DNA of 64,000 bases from Hydractinia symbiolongicarpus (GCF_029227915.1 NC_079885.1:6384001-6448000); one strand, 5' to 3'. Shown: positions 12,013 through 24,136, counted from the first letter of the stretch. The notes: a model not told the origin generated them from the sequence alone. Numbers and translations are program-made.

Positions 12013-13503
12013 ATGTTTAAAGACGTTAAAAAGACTTCTTCCTGTACAAAAAAGCGTCATAAGAAATCATGGTTTCATCGTGTAATCACAACAGCAAGGA
12101 TTCGTCCAGTGATTAAGGATGTAATACTATCTAGGGACGTCCCAAAAGGTGTTTGCAACATCTGCAAGGAGCAAAAGGTAGTTATCAAATGCAATATGTG
12201 CTTAGAAAGTTTCCTTTGTTACGTATGTGATAATATTATTCGCACATCCAATCCTGTGCATGACAGATCATTTGTTAGCAAGGGAATTACAACTACTTTA
12301 TCGCCGTTAGAGAAATTGTAGATGACAACTTCGAAATCGTGCAAACATATTAATTTATATATTTTTTAATTTTCTTATGCACATAATTGGTTGTGTGGCG
12401 GAATTCACATTTTTATTTATTGCAAAAAATGGAATGAAATAAGTTATTAGATATACACATTATAGGAATACACCAAAATGTCTATAAGTCCTGAATTTTG
12501 GCATATTAAAATTATTCATATTTCTGCTCTACATGTTAATCATTCTAGAAAGATTCCCAAAAATAAAGTTTTCCACTTGTTTTAGTTGTGGCAGTAAAAA
12601 CGTGGTAAAAAATGCAGTAAAGCATGGTACATATAGTCTATCACTTTCTCGCTTATCATGGCAGCGTACACACTCCAACACATTTGAGTTATAAGAAATT
12701 TGTTAGAGCAAAACTTCCAGTTATTACTTATAATATAAGAAAAATTGCGCGGGTATAAAGTTGCAATTACAATCAGAAATTTTTATACATATATACTTAA
12801 AGAGATTCCTTATTTAATTTCAGGAAGGTTTGATTTATTCAAGTTTTCCCAATTCTGTGAAGATTGCAGAAATATCATGGATCCATTCCATATTGAGTGC
12901 CTGCTCAAATGTGGTTACTGGCCTAGAACACCTCTGCCATCACCAATGGATTTATTGTCTGGGATTCTTTTCGAAAACACATGCCAGGCATTTCTGAAAA
13001 ATGTTTCCTCGTGTGCTTATCTGATCCATCGGTAGAAAATGGTCGGGTGAGAAAGTTCTAGCGGTAGTTATTGCACCATTTATTTACACATTTCGATTCC
13101 TTCATTGTTGTTTTAGTTCAGATTGTGTTAAATTCCAAGTTATATATAGAGTGGTGTCATTAGCCACACCACTTTTTTAATGTGTTTCAAACAGTGAAGC
13201 TTTTGGATTGACGAGAGAGATATTATAGAAGGAAAAACTGGGTTGAGTGTCCATCTTGTGAAGTGAATCAACATAGCTGCCATGTAGATGGCAATGCAAA
13301 ATTGTACAGATACAGTTTGTGGCGTAACGAACTATTTTCAATTTCAAACCTTTTATACTAACAGAAGAAAAAAGCCGTCGTTCTATGTCGATGGATTGGG
13401 CTCATCTAATGACAAAGTTGAGAAGTACATACGAAAAACATATGGCAAAAAAAGAGGCACAAATGAGGCAATTTTGGTTCACATTTTCAGTATTATATAT
13501 TTA
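12013..13503 (+). pseudogene. KDZ-type transposase, 5' half (broken)
   Basis: Several pieces read as successive exons or frames of a Kyakuja-Dileera-Zisupton transposase. 12013-12321 holds a Cys cluster (CNICKEQKVVIKCNMC) then LCYVCD and NPVHDRSF. 12548-12660 holds CFSCGS. About 12826-13035 holds a CEDC cluster and the family phrase CGYWPRTPLPSP. 13225-13330 holds CPSCEVNQHSCHVDGNAKLY. 13375-13465 holds the phrase ending KTYGKKRGTNE. Stops and frame changes separate them; some gaps may be introns. The reading is cut at 13503 by a Helitron-like insertion and resumes at about 15150. KDZ enzymes are RNase H-fold DNA transposases; this copy is inactive. Confidence 0.75.
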
Positions 13504-15074
13504 CTAGCCGGGAAACCCGGCGTCGAATCGCCGGGATGAGCCACAAGTAACTGTTGTTGAACGCCTTAAGGAGCGCTTAAAAAGAACTGCAAACTGTGCG
13601 ACACAGTCAGGTGGAGCGCTTTAGTGCAGGTATGCAGTATGTCGTAAATCAAGTGAAGCGCATACACCATTATAGTGTTGCGACAGTAACTTATTTTCAA
13701 AAAATAACTTTCCCGCAACAAAGGCTGAGATAAAAACACAGTTTACAACCGTTGTGACTCCGTCATAGCAAAAACAATCGGTCAATATTATTTTATTTTG
13801 CGGAATAAGTTTTTGTAAAAGTTAAAAAATTAATCGTGACACTGGACTGAGCGCTTAGTACAGTTAAATGGTGTTACACAGGTGTATAGGGATAATACCC
13901 TTTTGAAAAAAACTTTCTTGCAGACTCTATTTAAATAAAAACACAAGAAACAGTCCTTCGCTTCTTGCACAGGTCTAAGCTGTTAGTCCAGGTAACCATT
14001 GTTGGACTTTCGTACAGGCGTGATTCCCAAGAAAGTTTAAAAGTTAATTGTCACAGTGGGCTGACCCGCATAGGCGTAACAACCTTTTCCAAAAAAACAG
14101 GCTATTGTTAACACTGAGCTGACCGCTTAGTACAGTTAAACAGACTTGAACAGTACCCTTCTCCAAAAAAACTTTATCATAACTTCAGTTTAAACGACAA
14201 AACAGGAAACAGCCTGTCGTTACCCCTACCTAGCTAAACTGCATTTAGCATAAGATTTATTGCTGAGAATATTGCGATATTGATAGCCAAACTGAATTTT
14301 TATACTATCACTTTTTAGGTAAATATATGAGATAGCTAAATGGTTATATCCTCGACATAAAAATAAATGTTGGATTGGAGAAAAACCTCTTATACCAAAC
14401 AAAATTAGTAAAAAGTAAGGCTATTAGCTAGTAGCCTTCAAAATAGTCTTTCCTAGCCAAAAATCCTAAAACTGGTGCGTTTAAGATCTGCATGTAGCTA
14501 AAAAACGTGACAATATATTTATCTACACATTTTAGAACATAAAAAAACAAATATTACAAATATGAAAAGCTTATAGAAGACAAAAAGGTGAAACAGACTT
14601 AGAAACAACACTGACCACCATTACTTTTTAAAAACTAAAATGGCCATCATGTTTCTTCGTTGGCATGTCTAGGCCGCAAAAGTCTGGATTGGTTCTTCAA
14701 AGAATCAGGCGTTTTGATTGGTATACACGTGCGAGCGGTCAAAACAAAGTCAGTTAAACTGTCAGTAAAACCATCCTATTTGTTTTCTGTGGCTCCTGGG
14801 CGGAATCGGCGATTAAGGTCACGGGGGTAAATTATTATTAAAAACGGCGCAATAATGAATTCATTTTAATCACTTAATTTTTTTTTTCAAATTAGAGGTT
14901 TATCAATTAAATTAATTTAATTATGTAAGGAAATAAATTAATTTTTGTAGTTTATTTTGATAAATCATAAGATTTCCAATTAAACAACCCCCTGGTTTCT
15001 AAAAATTCGCGGAAAGATCAAAGGAATATCGGTATACCTTTTGAACAGACAAAAGACGGGTATTATTATAGAGA
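13504..15074 (-). mobile_element. Helitron-like element inside the KDZ gene, 1571 bp
   Basis: The minus-strand 5' end is TCTCTATAATAATACCCG at 15074. The 3' end at 13504 is CCGGG-TTT-CCCGG followed by CTAG. The next host base at the 3' side is T, as expected. The length matches the copy at 60489-62062 (1574 bp), and the interiors are homologous. It splits the KDZ coding remnant, so it arrived after the KDZ element. Non-autonomous: no Rep/helicase ORF. Confidence 0.78.
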
Positions 15075-15139
15075 AGATTTATTATTTTATGGACATAAAA
15101 ATTGATTTCAGGATCTTTATTTTTATTTTAATCCTCTGT

Positions 15140-15470
15140 TCTTATATTTCCATAGATTGAAACTGATTACCATTGTGGTGGTGTTTGAAATGCAGCAAAA
15201 AAATACGAAAAAGAAAGACCAGCCTTATCAGATATGCATGCGAAGGGTCATGGTATGGCCAGATAATTTTTAATGAAAATTCATGTTTTCAATTTACTAC
15301 TGTTATGTTAAAATATCGTTGGCATTAGCAATGTTAAATTACTAGTTGTGAAGTTAAAGTAAAAATATTTGTAAATAGATACTGTGAAGTGGTAAATGGT
15401 TAGAAAGCACCGAAAAGTCGGCTGGAGAAGAAATTGAACAAGTGTTTGGTTATCTGTCAAGACGCTAGAT
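15140..15470 (+). pseudogene. KDZ-type transposase, continuation after insertion
   Basis: One frame around 15152-15255 reads ETDYHCGGV, a stop, then NAAKKYEKERPALSD and KGHGMA. This is the segment expected just after the GKKRGTN phrase that ends the upstream part. A further piece at about 15397-15452 reads STEKSAGEEIEQVFGYLSRR and then a stop, the conserved S-GE-xEQ stretch of this family. The later catalytic parts are not visible. It belongs with 12013-13503 as one dead gene. Confidence 0.65.
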
Positions 15471-15479
15471 CAGGGGCGG

Positions 15480-16000
15480 ATACAGGATTTTTTTCTTCTT
15501 AGCTTAGGAGCCGCTGTTACCCTCCCCCTTTCCCCAAGTGTGGTCTGGGGCGAAGTCTAAGAACCTATAACTTATTTACTTATTTCAGCACTTTAAAATG
15601 CAGCAGACAGGACCTTTAAAACTCCATTTCTTGCATGTTATTTGAAAAAAAAGCAATCATAAAATTCTTAAGTGAAAGCCACAAAATGATTTCAGACGAA
15701 TTAAGGCTAAAATTAACTAGATAGCAAAACTTCTTCTTTCTTTCACATCCAGAAAAACATGTTATGGGTGAATATGATAACTTTTGAGGTTATAAATTTT
15801 CGGAAACTAGATTGAGTAAAAAAGACATAGATAATTCTTATATTTTGGTAATGCAAAACAGTATATATTGCTTATAAAAATTTTCATATTTAATCTATTC
15901 AAAACATTCAATAACATGAAAAAGGAGACCCTGGAAGAAAAATAAGCAACAAACAACAACACAAAAATGCATATGTAAATACACTTTATTTGCATTATTA
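15480..16000. other. No gene or element recognised
   Basis: AT-rich DNA between the KDZ remnant and the long palindrome. The open frame at 15807-15995 on the minus strand is low complexity and shows no domain. Confidence 0.45.
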
Positions 16001-16234
16001 GATCATAGTTACAAAAACATAGACAACAACAGATAAATACAATAAAATAAAAATGGCAAGATCATATTGCTAATTAAAAACAACTTTACAACACAACCAC
16101 CTACAAAAGTCACTGTTTTTCTTTCGTTTTGTAGGTGGTTGTGTTGTAAACTTGTTTTTAATTAGCAATAAAATCTTGCCATTTTTATTTTATTGTATTT
16201 ATCTGTTGTTGTCTATGTTTTTGTAACTATGATC
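16001..16234. repeat. Long near-perfect palindrome (108-nt arms)
   Basis: Bases 16001-16108 are the reverse complement of 16127-16234, with about 3 mismatches and an 18-base spacer. A transcript crossing it would fold into a long double-stranded hairpin. Arms this similar point to a recent foldback/MITE insertion or an inverted duplication. No target duplication is obvious, and no other copy was seen in the window. Confidence 0.9.
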
Positions 16235-17254
16235 ATTTAAGAACAGATATCTTTACTACATTATTACACATTTTTGTGTCCATCTGGATAGGGTTGTAAT
16301 AAGTATATATGGTAAATCATTTTTGCCTAGTTGAAAGAACCACAAACATTTTCCATGTCTATCAGCATGACAACTTCTTCAGTGAAAATGTAAAAAACTT
16401 TTGTTATTTCACCCATTAAATAAAACCATGCCTTCTTGTTATTCGAACTGTATGTAATTAGCACCATTTCCAGGAATTATTTTGATACGAGGCTAGAACT
16501 TTTAAACCAAAACATCATCAAGTCTTGTCAAAATCTTCCTCTCAAGACTAGTGTTCTCTTCCTTGGCCTTGTGGCATGTTAAAAAATCGTTTGGAAAGTG
16601 TCTATTGCTAGCTATTGCTTAGACGCTTTAAATCTACAAAAGTAAGGTCAACAAATTGTTACATACATTTACTAGCTACAAAAAGCAACCAGTTGACTAG
16701 CTATTTGACTTACTGTGTTGCTATAAAATGTATTGTTACTTAAATAAAAAAGAAATCCCAGACAACATAAAGCTCTTTTGAATTTAACACAAACGTCTTT
16801 CAAATTCGTTAAAAGTGAAACTATAAACAGTCTCATGTTCACACTTGCTAGCACAGCAATACAAAGCAATGCAAACAGATGTACCTGAAAGCGTAGTCAT
16901 TGAGTTAATGCTATTATTCTTGTTAAATCAAAGGCTGCTTTTCTGTCAATCAGCATTTCTTTTGCAATCACAGGCAACACAACAAACAAATGTTTCCAGT
17001 GATGTTTCTTCTCAGTAACATTACTCAACTTCATTCTGCAATCATATATTCAAAACTTCCCTTTACTTGCTGCAAGTCAATACAAAACAATTCCTTAGGC
17101 TTTTTTCAATAGACATGTTGAATTAAAAGCAAGCTTCGAAATTGCAGCTCGCTGAAGTTGGCTGAACCTATAAAACAGAGCGGCTACCGCAAGGCAATAA
17201 AATTGGTAGAGTAAATTATTCCTACGCACCCATCCCCTACTATATCAAACTTTC
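16235..17254. other. No gene or element recognised
   Basis: Nothing supportable. The minus-strand open frame at 16672-16869 has one hydrophobic stretch but no motif, and nearby sequence gives no exon context. Confidence 0.4.
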
Positions 17255-17415
17255 TTTTACCGTAAATTTCGACGACTTCGGCGACATTCTTCTTGACGTC
17301 ACAGATTCTTTTGTTTTAAGGAGAATCCAAAAGTCCACACTTCGGCGAGATTTGTCTTGACGTCATAATTCTTTTTTTTTTTTTTTTTTAATAGGGTCCA
17401 AAAGTCCACACTGTT
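17255..17415. repeat. Tandem duplication, ~80-bp unit, two copies
   Basis: The order ACTTCGGCGA(C/G)AT - CTTGACGTCA - ATTCTTTT - TCCAAAAGTCCACAC occurs at about 17274-17341 and again at about 17339-17411. The second copy contains a run of about 18 T. The CTTGACGTCA element includes a CRE-like TGACGTCA palindrome in both units. Function is unknown. Confidence 0.6.
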
Positions 17416-18659
17416 TTAAGGCAGAAAACAAAGGAATAGAGAGTAACACAATCAGCGAAATGCGGCAAAATGTAGTTCCGTTACCCTGAAAACCATGGTA
17501 CTTCGGTAAAGCACATCGAAGGAGAGTCGAGCCTTGGCAAACACTCCTGAGTGGAGTTAAAATTTATTAACTCGGATCCTGGGCGCAAAATGATCTTATT
17601 AAACGCTTACAATAAAAATTATGCGTTGCTTTAAATCGACAACTACATTTAGATACACATGATTTTCTCATTGGAAAAATTTCTCCTTAGGCGAGTGCCG
17701 AAGTGGCCGAAGTCTAAATCCGCTCCTGCCGGGTTATATGAAGTGGAAAAAGAGGTGGATAAATGGATAAATTGATCAATGGCATGAAAGTATCAGCTTC
17801 TGGTAGCGTACTGTTGTATCGCGCGAATCAAACTGGTCAGTTTCTTTCAGAGAGTTAAACTGTTTTATCTCGTTTAGGTTTCTTATCAAATGCCGTTCAC
17901 CGAAATCTAACCTCCAACGAAAAGTTTATTTTGTTGCTTTATGATTTGCCCGCTGCTGCTCCATTTCTTGTACTTCTTGATGGATTGCATTTTCCGAAGA
18001 CCATAAAAAAGGTATATTACTATCGATTTCTTGAGTTTGAACTGCGAAAAAAAAGCTACAGAAACTTCAAAGTCTCCTGAATATATCAGCTTGTATAGAA
18101 TCCATTCTGGAATTGTATTTACTACTTAAAAATGATATATTGAAGCCGATTTCAAAGAGAAATTGATAAAACTTTGATGGCTTCTTGGTGAATGCAATCA
18201 AAAAATTGCAGATTAATTAAACAAATTTATTGTTAGTATTATGTACACAAGAATTAGTGGATTTCTCTAAAAAATAGGAAAGTTCTTGTTCATATTAAGA
18301 ACATATGGGGCTCTCTATTTAAAGTCACATGACAATTAATATTTAGACACGAGTAAAAAACGCTATGTTGTTACAGCGAAGTTTGGTATTGCTGATAAGG
18401 CATTGAAGGAATTAATCATCGATTACTGCCATAGAGAACGTGGAAAGGTTCTTAGATGTTGTGAAACTGGAGAATTTCCTTGAATTGGTATCTAATACAG
18501 AGGCGAACCTTCAGGTATTATCTGTTAAACTCAAAAATTTAAGTCAATTGACCTTTGCTTAATCGTACATTCTCAATTTATCGCCAACTGTGTTCGGAAC
18601 TTACACAAAAAACACGTCGTCTTGTGAAAGAACATTACGACGTTTTGGTTGCATTGACT
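17416..18659. other. No gene supported; weak coding-like traces
   Basis: A short frame at about 18375-18450 reads KFGIADKALKELIIDYCH, which vaguely recalls a Lon-protease segment, but it stops soon after and has no partner exons. Another open stretch near 17885-18060 has no motif. I do not call either a gene. Confidence 0.35.
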
Positions 18660-18778
18660 GTATTTCTTCCGTCAAAGACGCTTCCTGTTGTGGAAGCACG
18701 AAATTTTTAAAACGCGCACCAATACCAAATGCGATATATTTTTACCCTTAGTTGTGACGGGTAAATTTAAACGACTTT
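18660..18778 (+). mobile_element. Partial short Helitron-like copy
   Basis: GAAGCACGAAATTTTTAAAACGCGCACCAATACCAAATGCGATAT-like sequence matches the interior of the element at 18903-19087 (CGAAATTTTTAAAATGCGCA). Its tail GACGGGTAAATTTAAACGAC precedes the next 5' end at 18779. The CTAG end is lost. It is the first of four related copies in a row. Confidence 0.5.
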
Positions 18779-18902
18779 TCTTTATAATAATAGCCGTCGT
18801 CTGTCTGTATGTCCACGAAAAGCGCGTCCTGTCACGGAAACACGAAATGCGATATATAAAGGACGGACGAGTCCGTGGATATTTCAACGGGTTAATGACT
18901 AG
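18779..18902 (+). mobile_element. Short Helitron-like element, 124 bp
   Basis: Starts TCTTTATAATAATAGCCG and continues with a CTGTCTGT tract. It ends in an imperfect CCGTGGATATTTCAACGG hairpin followed by GTTAATGACTAG. The CTAG is directly followed by the TCTCTTTAATAATAGCCG start of the next copy. Small non-autonomous elements with such ends are typical passengers of Helitron machinery. The plus-strand open frames of 80-116 codons across this array are incidental. Confidence 0.72.
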
Positions 18903-19087
18903 TCTCTTTAATAATAGCCGTATTTCGTCTGTCTGTCTGTCCGCGAAAACCGCGTCCCATAACAGAAACACGAAATTTTTAAAATGCGCACCAATATCAA
19001 ATGCAATATCCTTTTGTCCACTTTGTTGCGACAGGTAAATTTTAAGGATGGGCAACCTCGTAGATTTTTCCACGGGCTAACGACTAG
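18903..19087 (+). mobile_element. Short Helitron-like element, 185 bp
   Basis: Starts TCTCTTTAATAATAGCCG. It ends with the hairpin CGTAGATTTTTCCACGGG and CTAACGACTAG. It carries an internal stretch shared with 18690-18770 but absent from the 124-bp copy. The following base is T, where the third copy begins. Confidence 0.72.
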
Positions 19088-19211
19088 TTTATATTATAAT
19101 ACCCGTATACGTCTGTCTGTCAGGCAAAATGGTAACCGCAGTAGCGAGACACGCAACATGTGGTATAAAAAGACAGCGAGCCCGTGGATTCTTCCACGGG
19201 CAACCGACTTG
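19088..19211 (+). mobile_element. Short Helitron-like element, third in array
   Basis: Starts TTTATATTATAATACCCG, slightly eroded, and ends with the perfect hairpin CCCGTGG-ATTCTT-CCACGGG then CAACCGACTTG, so the terminal CTAG has become CTTG. It lies head to tail with the two upstream copies. Confidence 0.65.
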
Positions 19212-19449
19212 TTTTATATATAAACATATTGTATTTGCTACATGACTTAAAAAAAATAGAAGCAACAGGTCGTAAATTATTTCAGCTGTTCAGTAATTTG
19301 TTAAAAGTAACATCAACAACTTTTATGTTGTTATTATTGTTCTGGTTATCAATTATTCTGATTAGAATGTCCTACCTTTCGAGAGTAATACAAAAGCGTG
19401 TTACATATCAAAGCAATTCTAAAAATTTAAGTGATGACGTAAACAACTA

Positions 19450-19690
19450 CGATCGTGGACAAAAATATTGAGACTAATGCAGTTTTTTACTAATTATCCA
19501 AATATGTACAAAAAAAAACAGTCAAATAGTCAATACTCTGCAGCTGGCAGGCTACAAAATCGCTACTTTGGCACACAAGTATGCCAGGCAGAGAGCGTTG
19601 AAAAGTTGCTAAGTCCACTCTGAACATTGACAAGTTCAAGATGTGTGAATCTAATATAGAATAAGCCTACGCAATTACTTGTGGTGGCAA
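19450..19690. mobile_element. mariner/Tc1-like MITE, copy 1
   Basis: Begins ATCGTGGACAAAAATATTGA, a string typical of Tc1/mariner inverted ends, and matches 59800-60195 over most of its length (for example CCACTCTGAACATTGACAAG and CTACGCAATTACTTGTGGTG). There is no transposase ORF. The far end was not located with certainty. Confidence 0.5.
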
Positions 19691-20114
19691 ACTTTGAAAT
19701 TTGTTGTCTTGTCCCAACATATTGTGACCAGGATTGTAGATAAAAATGTTATGTACGCAATTAACACCTCAGAGTTATTCCCTAAAGAGACATCATCCTA
19801 ATCAGGACAATTGGGAAGAAATCACAATTTGATATCTTCGAAGTGAAGTCGAAAATTTAAGTGGTGACGTAAATAACTAGATAAGAATTTTATGAACGGA
19901 ATTATCGTTTATTGATTGCAGATTTGTCATCTATTTTCTTACTTTAAAGTCAACTTTGGTCTGTGTGTGACTTTTGGCATGCAAATCACATTTTAGAATA
20001 AATGAATATCGCAACACTTACACACCATCAGCCTTAAGTTCCAAACATTAAAGACAATTAATTCTAATATCACAACCAAATCTCGGTATAGGTTACGGCA
20101 AATAGCAAAGCATT

Positions 20115-20175
20115 ACGGAGTTTCATACCGCGCAAGTCTGGGCACTAGCAAAGCGCTTGTAGGGACAAATTTTTA
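20115..20175. repeat. Inverted repeat, left arm (partner 21960-22025)
   Basis: CATACCGCGCA(A/G)GTCTGGGC(A/G)CTAGC(A/G)AAGCGCTT-TAGGGACAAATTTTT is found here and, reverse-complemented, at 21960-22025, about 1.8 kb away. The two may be ends of a nonautonomous DNA transposon enclosing 20176-21959, or two insertions in opposite directions. The enclosed DNA has no transposase and is rich in TAGCTAGC clusters. Confidence 0.55.
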
Positions 20176-21959
20176 TATCCCCCGCGGAGCGTAAGGCATT
20201 TGTTAAGAAAAACATGCAGTACGAAGATTCACTTTTTCCTTTGTATTTTTACTTTTTAAACTGGTGCGATATATTGATTTTACAATTATTTAAAGAAAGG
20301 TTACTCAGTGTTGACATAAGATTGTATATTATAAAGGTTCAAGACCTAAACTTGATTATTAATTTAATTGCTTCAAGTTGTGGGGTACACTCATCATGAA
20401 AAGTTGGCAGTCAAAAGAGAAAGACCTTATTTTGGTAGTTAGTTACATCACAAGTTTTAATATTGTCTTAAAAATATCACAGTGGTGATCAAAGAGGGAT
20501 TGCTAGCATGTCATTCAAGATTTATATAGCTACTAGTACAACCAAAATAATGTAGCTGAATAAACACAGTAAAGAAAACAATGGGTTTTTTTCTAAACTA
20601 ATAGTTTCATGCTCATTAAACAGATACCTAGCTAGCTATAATATTAAAAAACAATTCCAAAATTTCTTATTTTGTGTTTGCTAGAAACTTTGTTTAACTA
20701 ACCAGGCCGGAGCTACCTACATTTTTTATAAGCCAAATTAAAAATTGTCAAAAAGCTGGCTGTATCTGTCTCGTTGTAGTTTTTGTTAGCTAGGGGTCAC
20801 ACTGGGCCACTCATATATATCGTAGCCTTATTCATAAAGTAATCAGATATATAGGTGGGTAAGTGCCCAGATGCTAAAAATGGGATCATAAAAACTCATT
20901 TCTAATATCACTCAACTTAACAGTGGAGTTCAAACACCAACTTAGCCTTAAAAATTGCTACGACTCAATTTTGCATAGGAATAATTTTAATCTGTAGCTA
21001 AAGTACAAAGTTTCGACCGCTGCAAAATATAAAATAAAATAACATACTGTGGTTAAAATAAACAAATTTAATGGAAAATAACTTTTTAAACAAATTTAGT
21101 GACTTTAACTGTTTTCGTCAAATATTTTCGGTTGCCAAATTTTTCTTATGTCAATGTACCAAAATTACTATAGCTATCACAAAATTGTAAAAGTAGACCT
21201 TGCCTAAATTTATTCTTGCATTTTACCAAAATTAAGAACACAGTAATACAGTGCAACATGCTATTATATATATCCCTTCCTAGCTAGTTATGTAATATTT
21301 ATATACAATAATTTTTTAACGAAAAGTCAAAGCCAGTCATTATATCATTGAAGTGTGTATTTTATTTTTAGTCGATTTCATCTGTGCTCTTTTTTATATT
21401 AACTAGTTAGCTATACTTTGCAAATAAATCCTTTATTAAATGCTCTTCCACGTTAATCCATGTCAAACTTGCAGATCCATATATAGCTAGCTAGCTATAA
21501 CTTACTGTAAAAAACTTCCTTTAAGTCTTTCTATAGCTAGCTGTAATTTTTATTTCTTCTTGCCAAAATGCAGTGATAATGATAGAATAGCGTTTCTTTT
21601 TAACCATTACTTTATTCCTCACAACACAAAATGTATGGTCTATGTAGCTTGCAACTTCAGGAAGCTAATCCCTAAAACAAACATCAACAATATGTCTTCT
21701 CTTGCCTCTCTATAAAAGTCAGTAATTTAAGTTTTCTTCGATTCCAACATCTTACCCATGTCAATATACCACAAAGAGGGTTAGCAACACCATTTAAGCG
21801 TGTTATTAAAAACAAAACGTCAGTTAAAGTAAAAAATTAGTTGAAGAAACATCAGGCAGGATTTTGCATTTCTGCCTCTTTTCGCAGCACTAACCAGAAA
21901 TAGTTGTGAAAAACTGACCATGAAAATTATTTGGGCTATCAAGACAAATGAAAACAAGC

Positions 21960-22025
21960 CAAAAATTTGTCCCTACAAAGCGCTTCGCTAGCGCCCAGAC
22001 CTGCGCGGTATGGTTTTTCCGTATG
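21960..22025. repeat. Inverted repeat, right arm (partner 20115-20175)
   Basis: Reverse complement of the left arm with a few substitutions. A minus-strand open frame (21890-22075) that crosses it is not a credible gene. Confidence 0.55.
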
Positions 22026-22079
22026 GTTTTTCCTTTGTTACGTCGTGTCACTCGTAAAGAGTGAGCCAATGACATAAAT

Positions 22080-23921
22080 TTTTAGGATTTACGTACAGGG
22101 CACTTTGGTTACACTCATAAGCGCAAGAAATACACACATAAAATTTGGTACTTATTACAAAAATACCACTGGGTTTGTTTACAAAAGAGAACAGCCTCGA
22201 TGTCGTTTGATGTTGCTCTTACAGGTAGCTTAGCTTAGATTTAGGATTGAACTAGCATTTATTACTTAATACTCAGTAAAATAGGTCAAGTTTGAATATT
22301 AAACTATTTCGCTATAACTAACTAGACTAAGTATGAAAGGACAAGTCTGAGCTTTTTAGCTGGGTTAAAAGTCAAAGCTTAAAGAGGAAAATTACATCAC
22401 ATTTTTTAAGATTATACTACACATATTTGAGAACACCTGCGGGAAAATTCATTGTTCATCAAGTTATGGCTAATATGGAAGATTTCTTCATGTGGATTAC
22501 TTTTACATTAACAAAAATTAAAAATTTGAAGATAAACTTTTGTGATTTTGTCATTCATTAGTTTTCAAATTTCTCGCTGGAAATTTTTAAGGTTTAAAAC
22601 CAATGTCCCACAATAACTTTTTCATCCTTATCCTAATGTTAATACATAATCTATGCAACAGCTTTTGCAGTAAAATTAAAACACATAAAGAAAAAAGGGT
22701 TGTTATTAAAATAATATAAATAAATTTCAAACCGATCAGTCCCTGCAGCCATTTTGGTGTCAGCGGTATGAGAAACTATGCTAAAACTATACTGAGTAAA
22801 AGTCGTATTACTTCAGTAAAAATTGAAATAATGACTTGAAACTTAGTATTACATGTTTTTAGACCAGTTTGATAAAATGAACCCAAAAAATTTTAATACT
22901 ATCGTAGTTTTTGAGTTCCTGAATTTAGCCATTTTTGGAGACGCCGATAAACTTTTTCTAACAGCATATCAATTTTGACAAGCCATGTGTACAGAAAACA
23001 TTCAAAGTGATTCTCAGAATTTAAAATAATTCAAACAGATAAAATGTGGTATAGGTTTAGGACCAAATACCTTATCTAGCTCAGAGAAAGTAGGAATGTG
23101 CTTCTAAAGCACAGTGCCAAATACATAATCTAAATTTTATGCCGTATAAATACAAAGTGGTTAGTAGGTTATTTTTTGTCCACCTGTATCTGCAACACGT
23201 TTACTTGCACTAATTGCTCAGCCTGGTGCCACTCACAATTTTTGAATATCCACAGGAACTTTTTATGCAAAATGAAAAGTGCTAAACTGTATTTGCTTTG
23301 CAGAAGTAACAATAGGCTTTATCTTTATCATAAGTTCTGTAAATGTTGGTTTATGAAAAATATATTATGCCTTTAATGCTATAAGCGCTCCACTGGATTT
23401 GTAACACATTACACTAAGTGTCCTCCGTGTGAAACAGTTTACGCTTACTAAGTCTTAACCTGGAGACAAATATTACTTCTGGCTATACTTTCCCAAATTT
23501 TGTTATTTCATAAAATAAACCTGAATATCTACCAAATTATTTATGAAGAATAGGTTCCCGTTCGATAAAAAAACCTGAGGATTTGCAGAAATTTATTTAT
23601 GAAATATAGGTTTCAGTTTGTCGTGAAAACATGTTTACCAACATGCAATGCCTTGCATACCTATCTAGCTATATACTCAATTCTTGACTGTTCACTGTTA
23701 TGGGAGGTCCAAATAACTAGCTAGCTATTTTTATTTAAAATGACAGAATGCCTTGAAAAATCTTTTGTGCAGCTAGCTACATAAAAATAATATATTTAGC
23801 TCTTGTACTTTATCACTTAATAATTTAATAACACATGTGCCCTGGAGTGCTGGCATGGTAATGGCTAGGTAGCTGAAATTCACAAAATAAATATTATCCA
23901 GATGTGACCATCCGTCATCAT
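22080..23921. other. No gene or element recognised
   Basis: AT-rich DNA with scattered CTAGCTAGCTA clusters (23700-23780). The plus-strand frame at 23176-23376 is Cys-rich by composition only, with no conserved spacing. Confidence 0.4.
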
Positions 23922-24136
23922 TGTTGTGTTCAGTAACAAGTAGCATTGCTTACAGAGAGTATCTATTCTTGATATAGCATCCCATATATATATATACATT
24001 CAGACATTATGGATAACTGAGACAATGTTACAGAGATAAATGAGACAACAAGCACTGATGTGAACAAAGATGGTGGACAACACAGTGAGACAAGATGGTA
24101 GACATGAAACATAAACAAACTTTTACAATCATAACA
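23922..24136 (-). repeat. 3' LTR of the Gypsy element
   Basis: Left copy on the plus strand, hence the 3' LTR of this minus-strand element. It carries TG...CA ends in the form TGTTGTG...CATAACA. Between it and the integrase frame lies a run of about 27 T (24159-24185) in the plus strand. The short purine stretch GTGTGGGAA next to the LTR (minus strand) may be the polypurine tract. Confidence 0.92.

Noticed and set aside
18361-18480. Possible Lon-protease-like exon (KFGIADKALKELIIDYCH)
   Set aside because: Only about 20 residues resemble the family; the frame stops, and no neighbouring exons or splice sites support it.
18672-19073. 133-codon minus and 116-codon plus frames across the short Helitron-like array
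   Set aside because: They cross element junctions and repeat units and show no domain.
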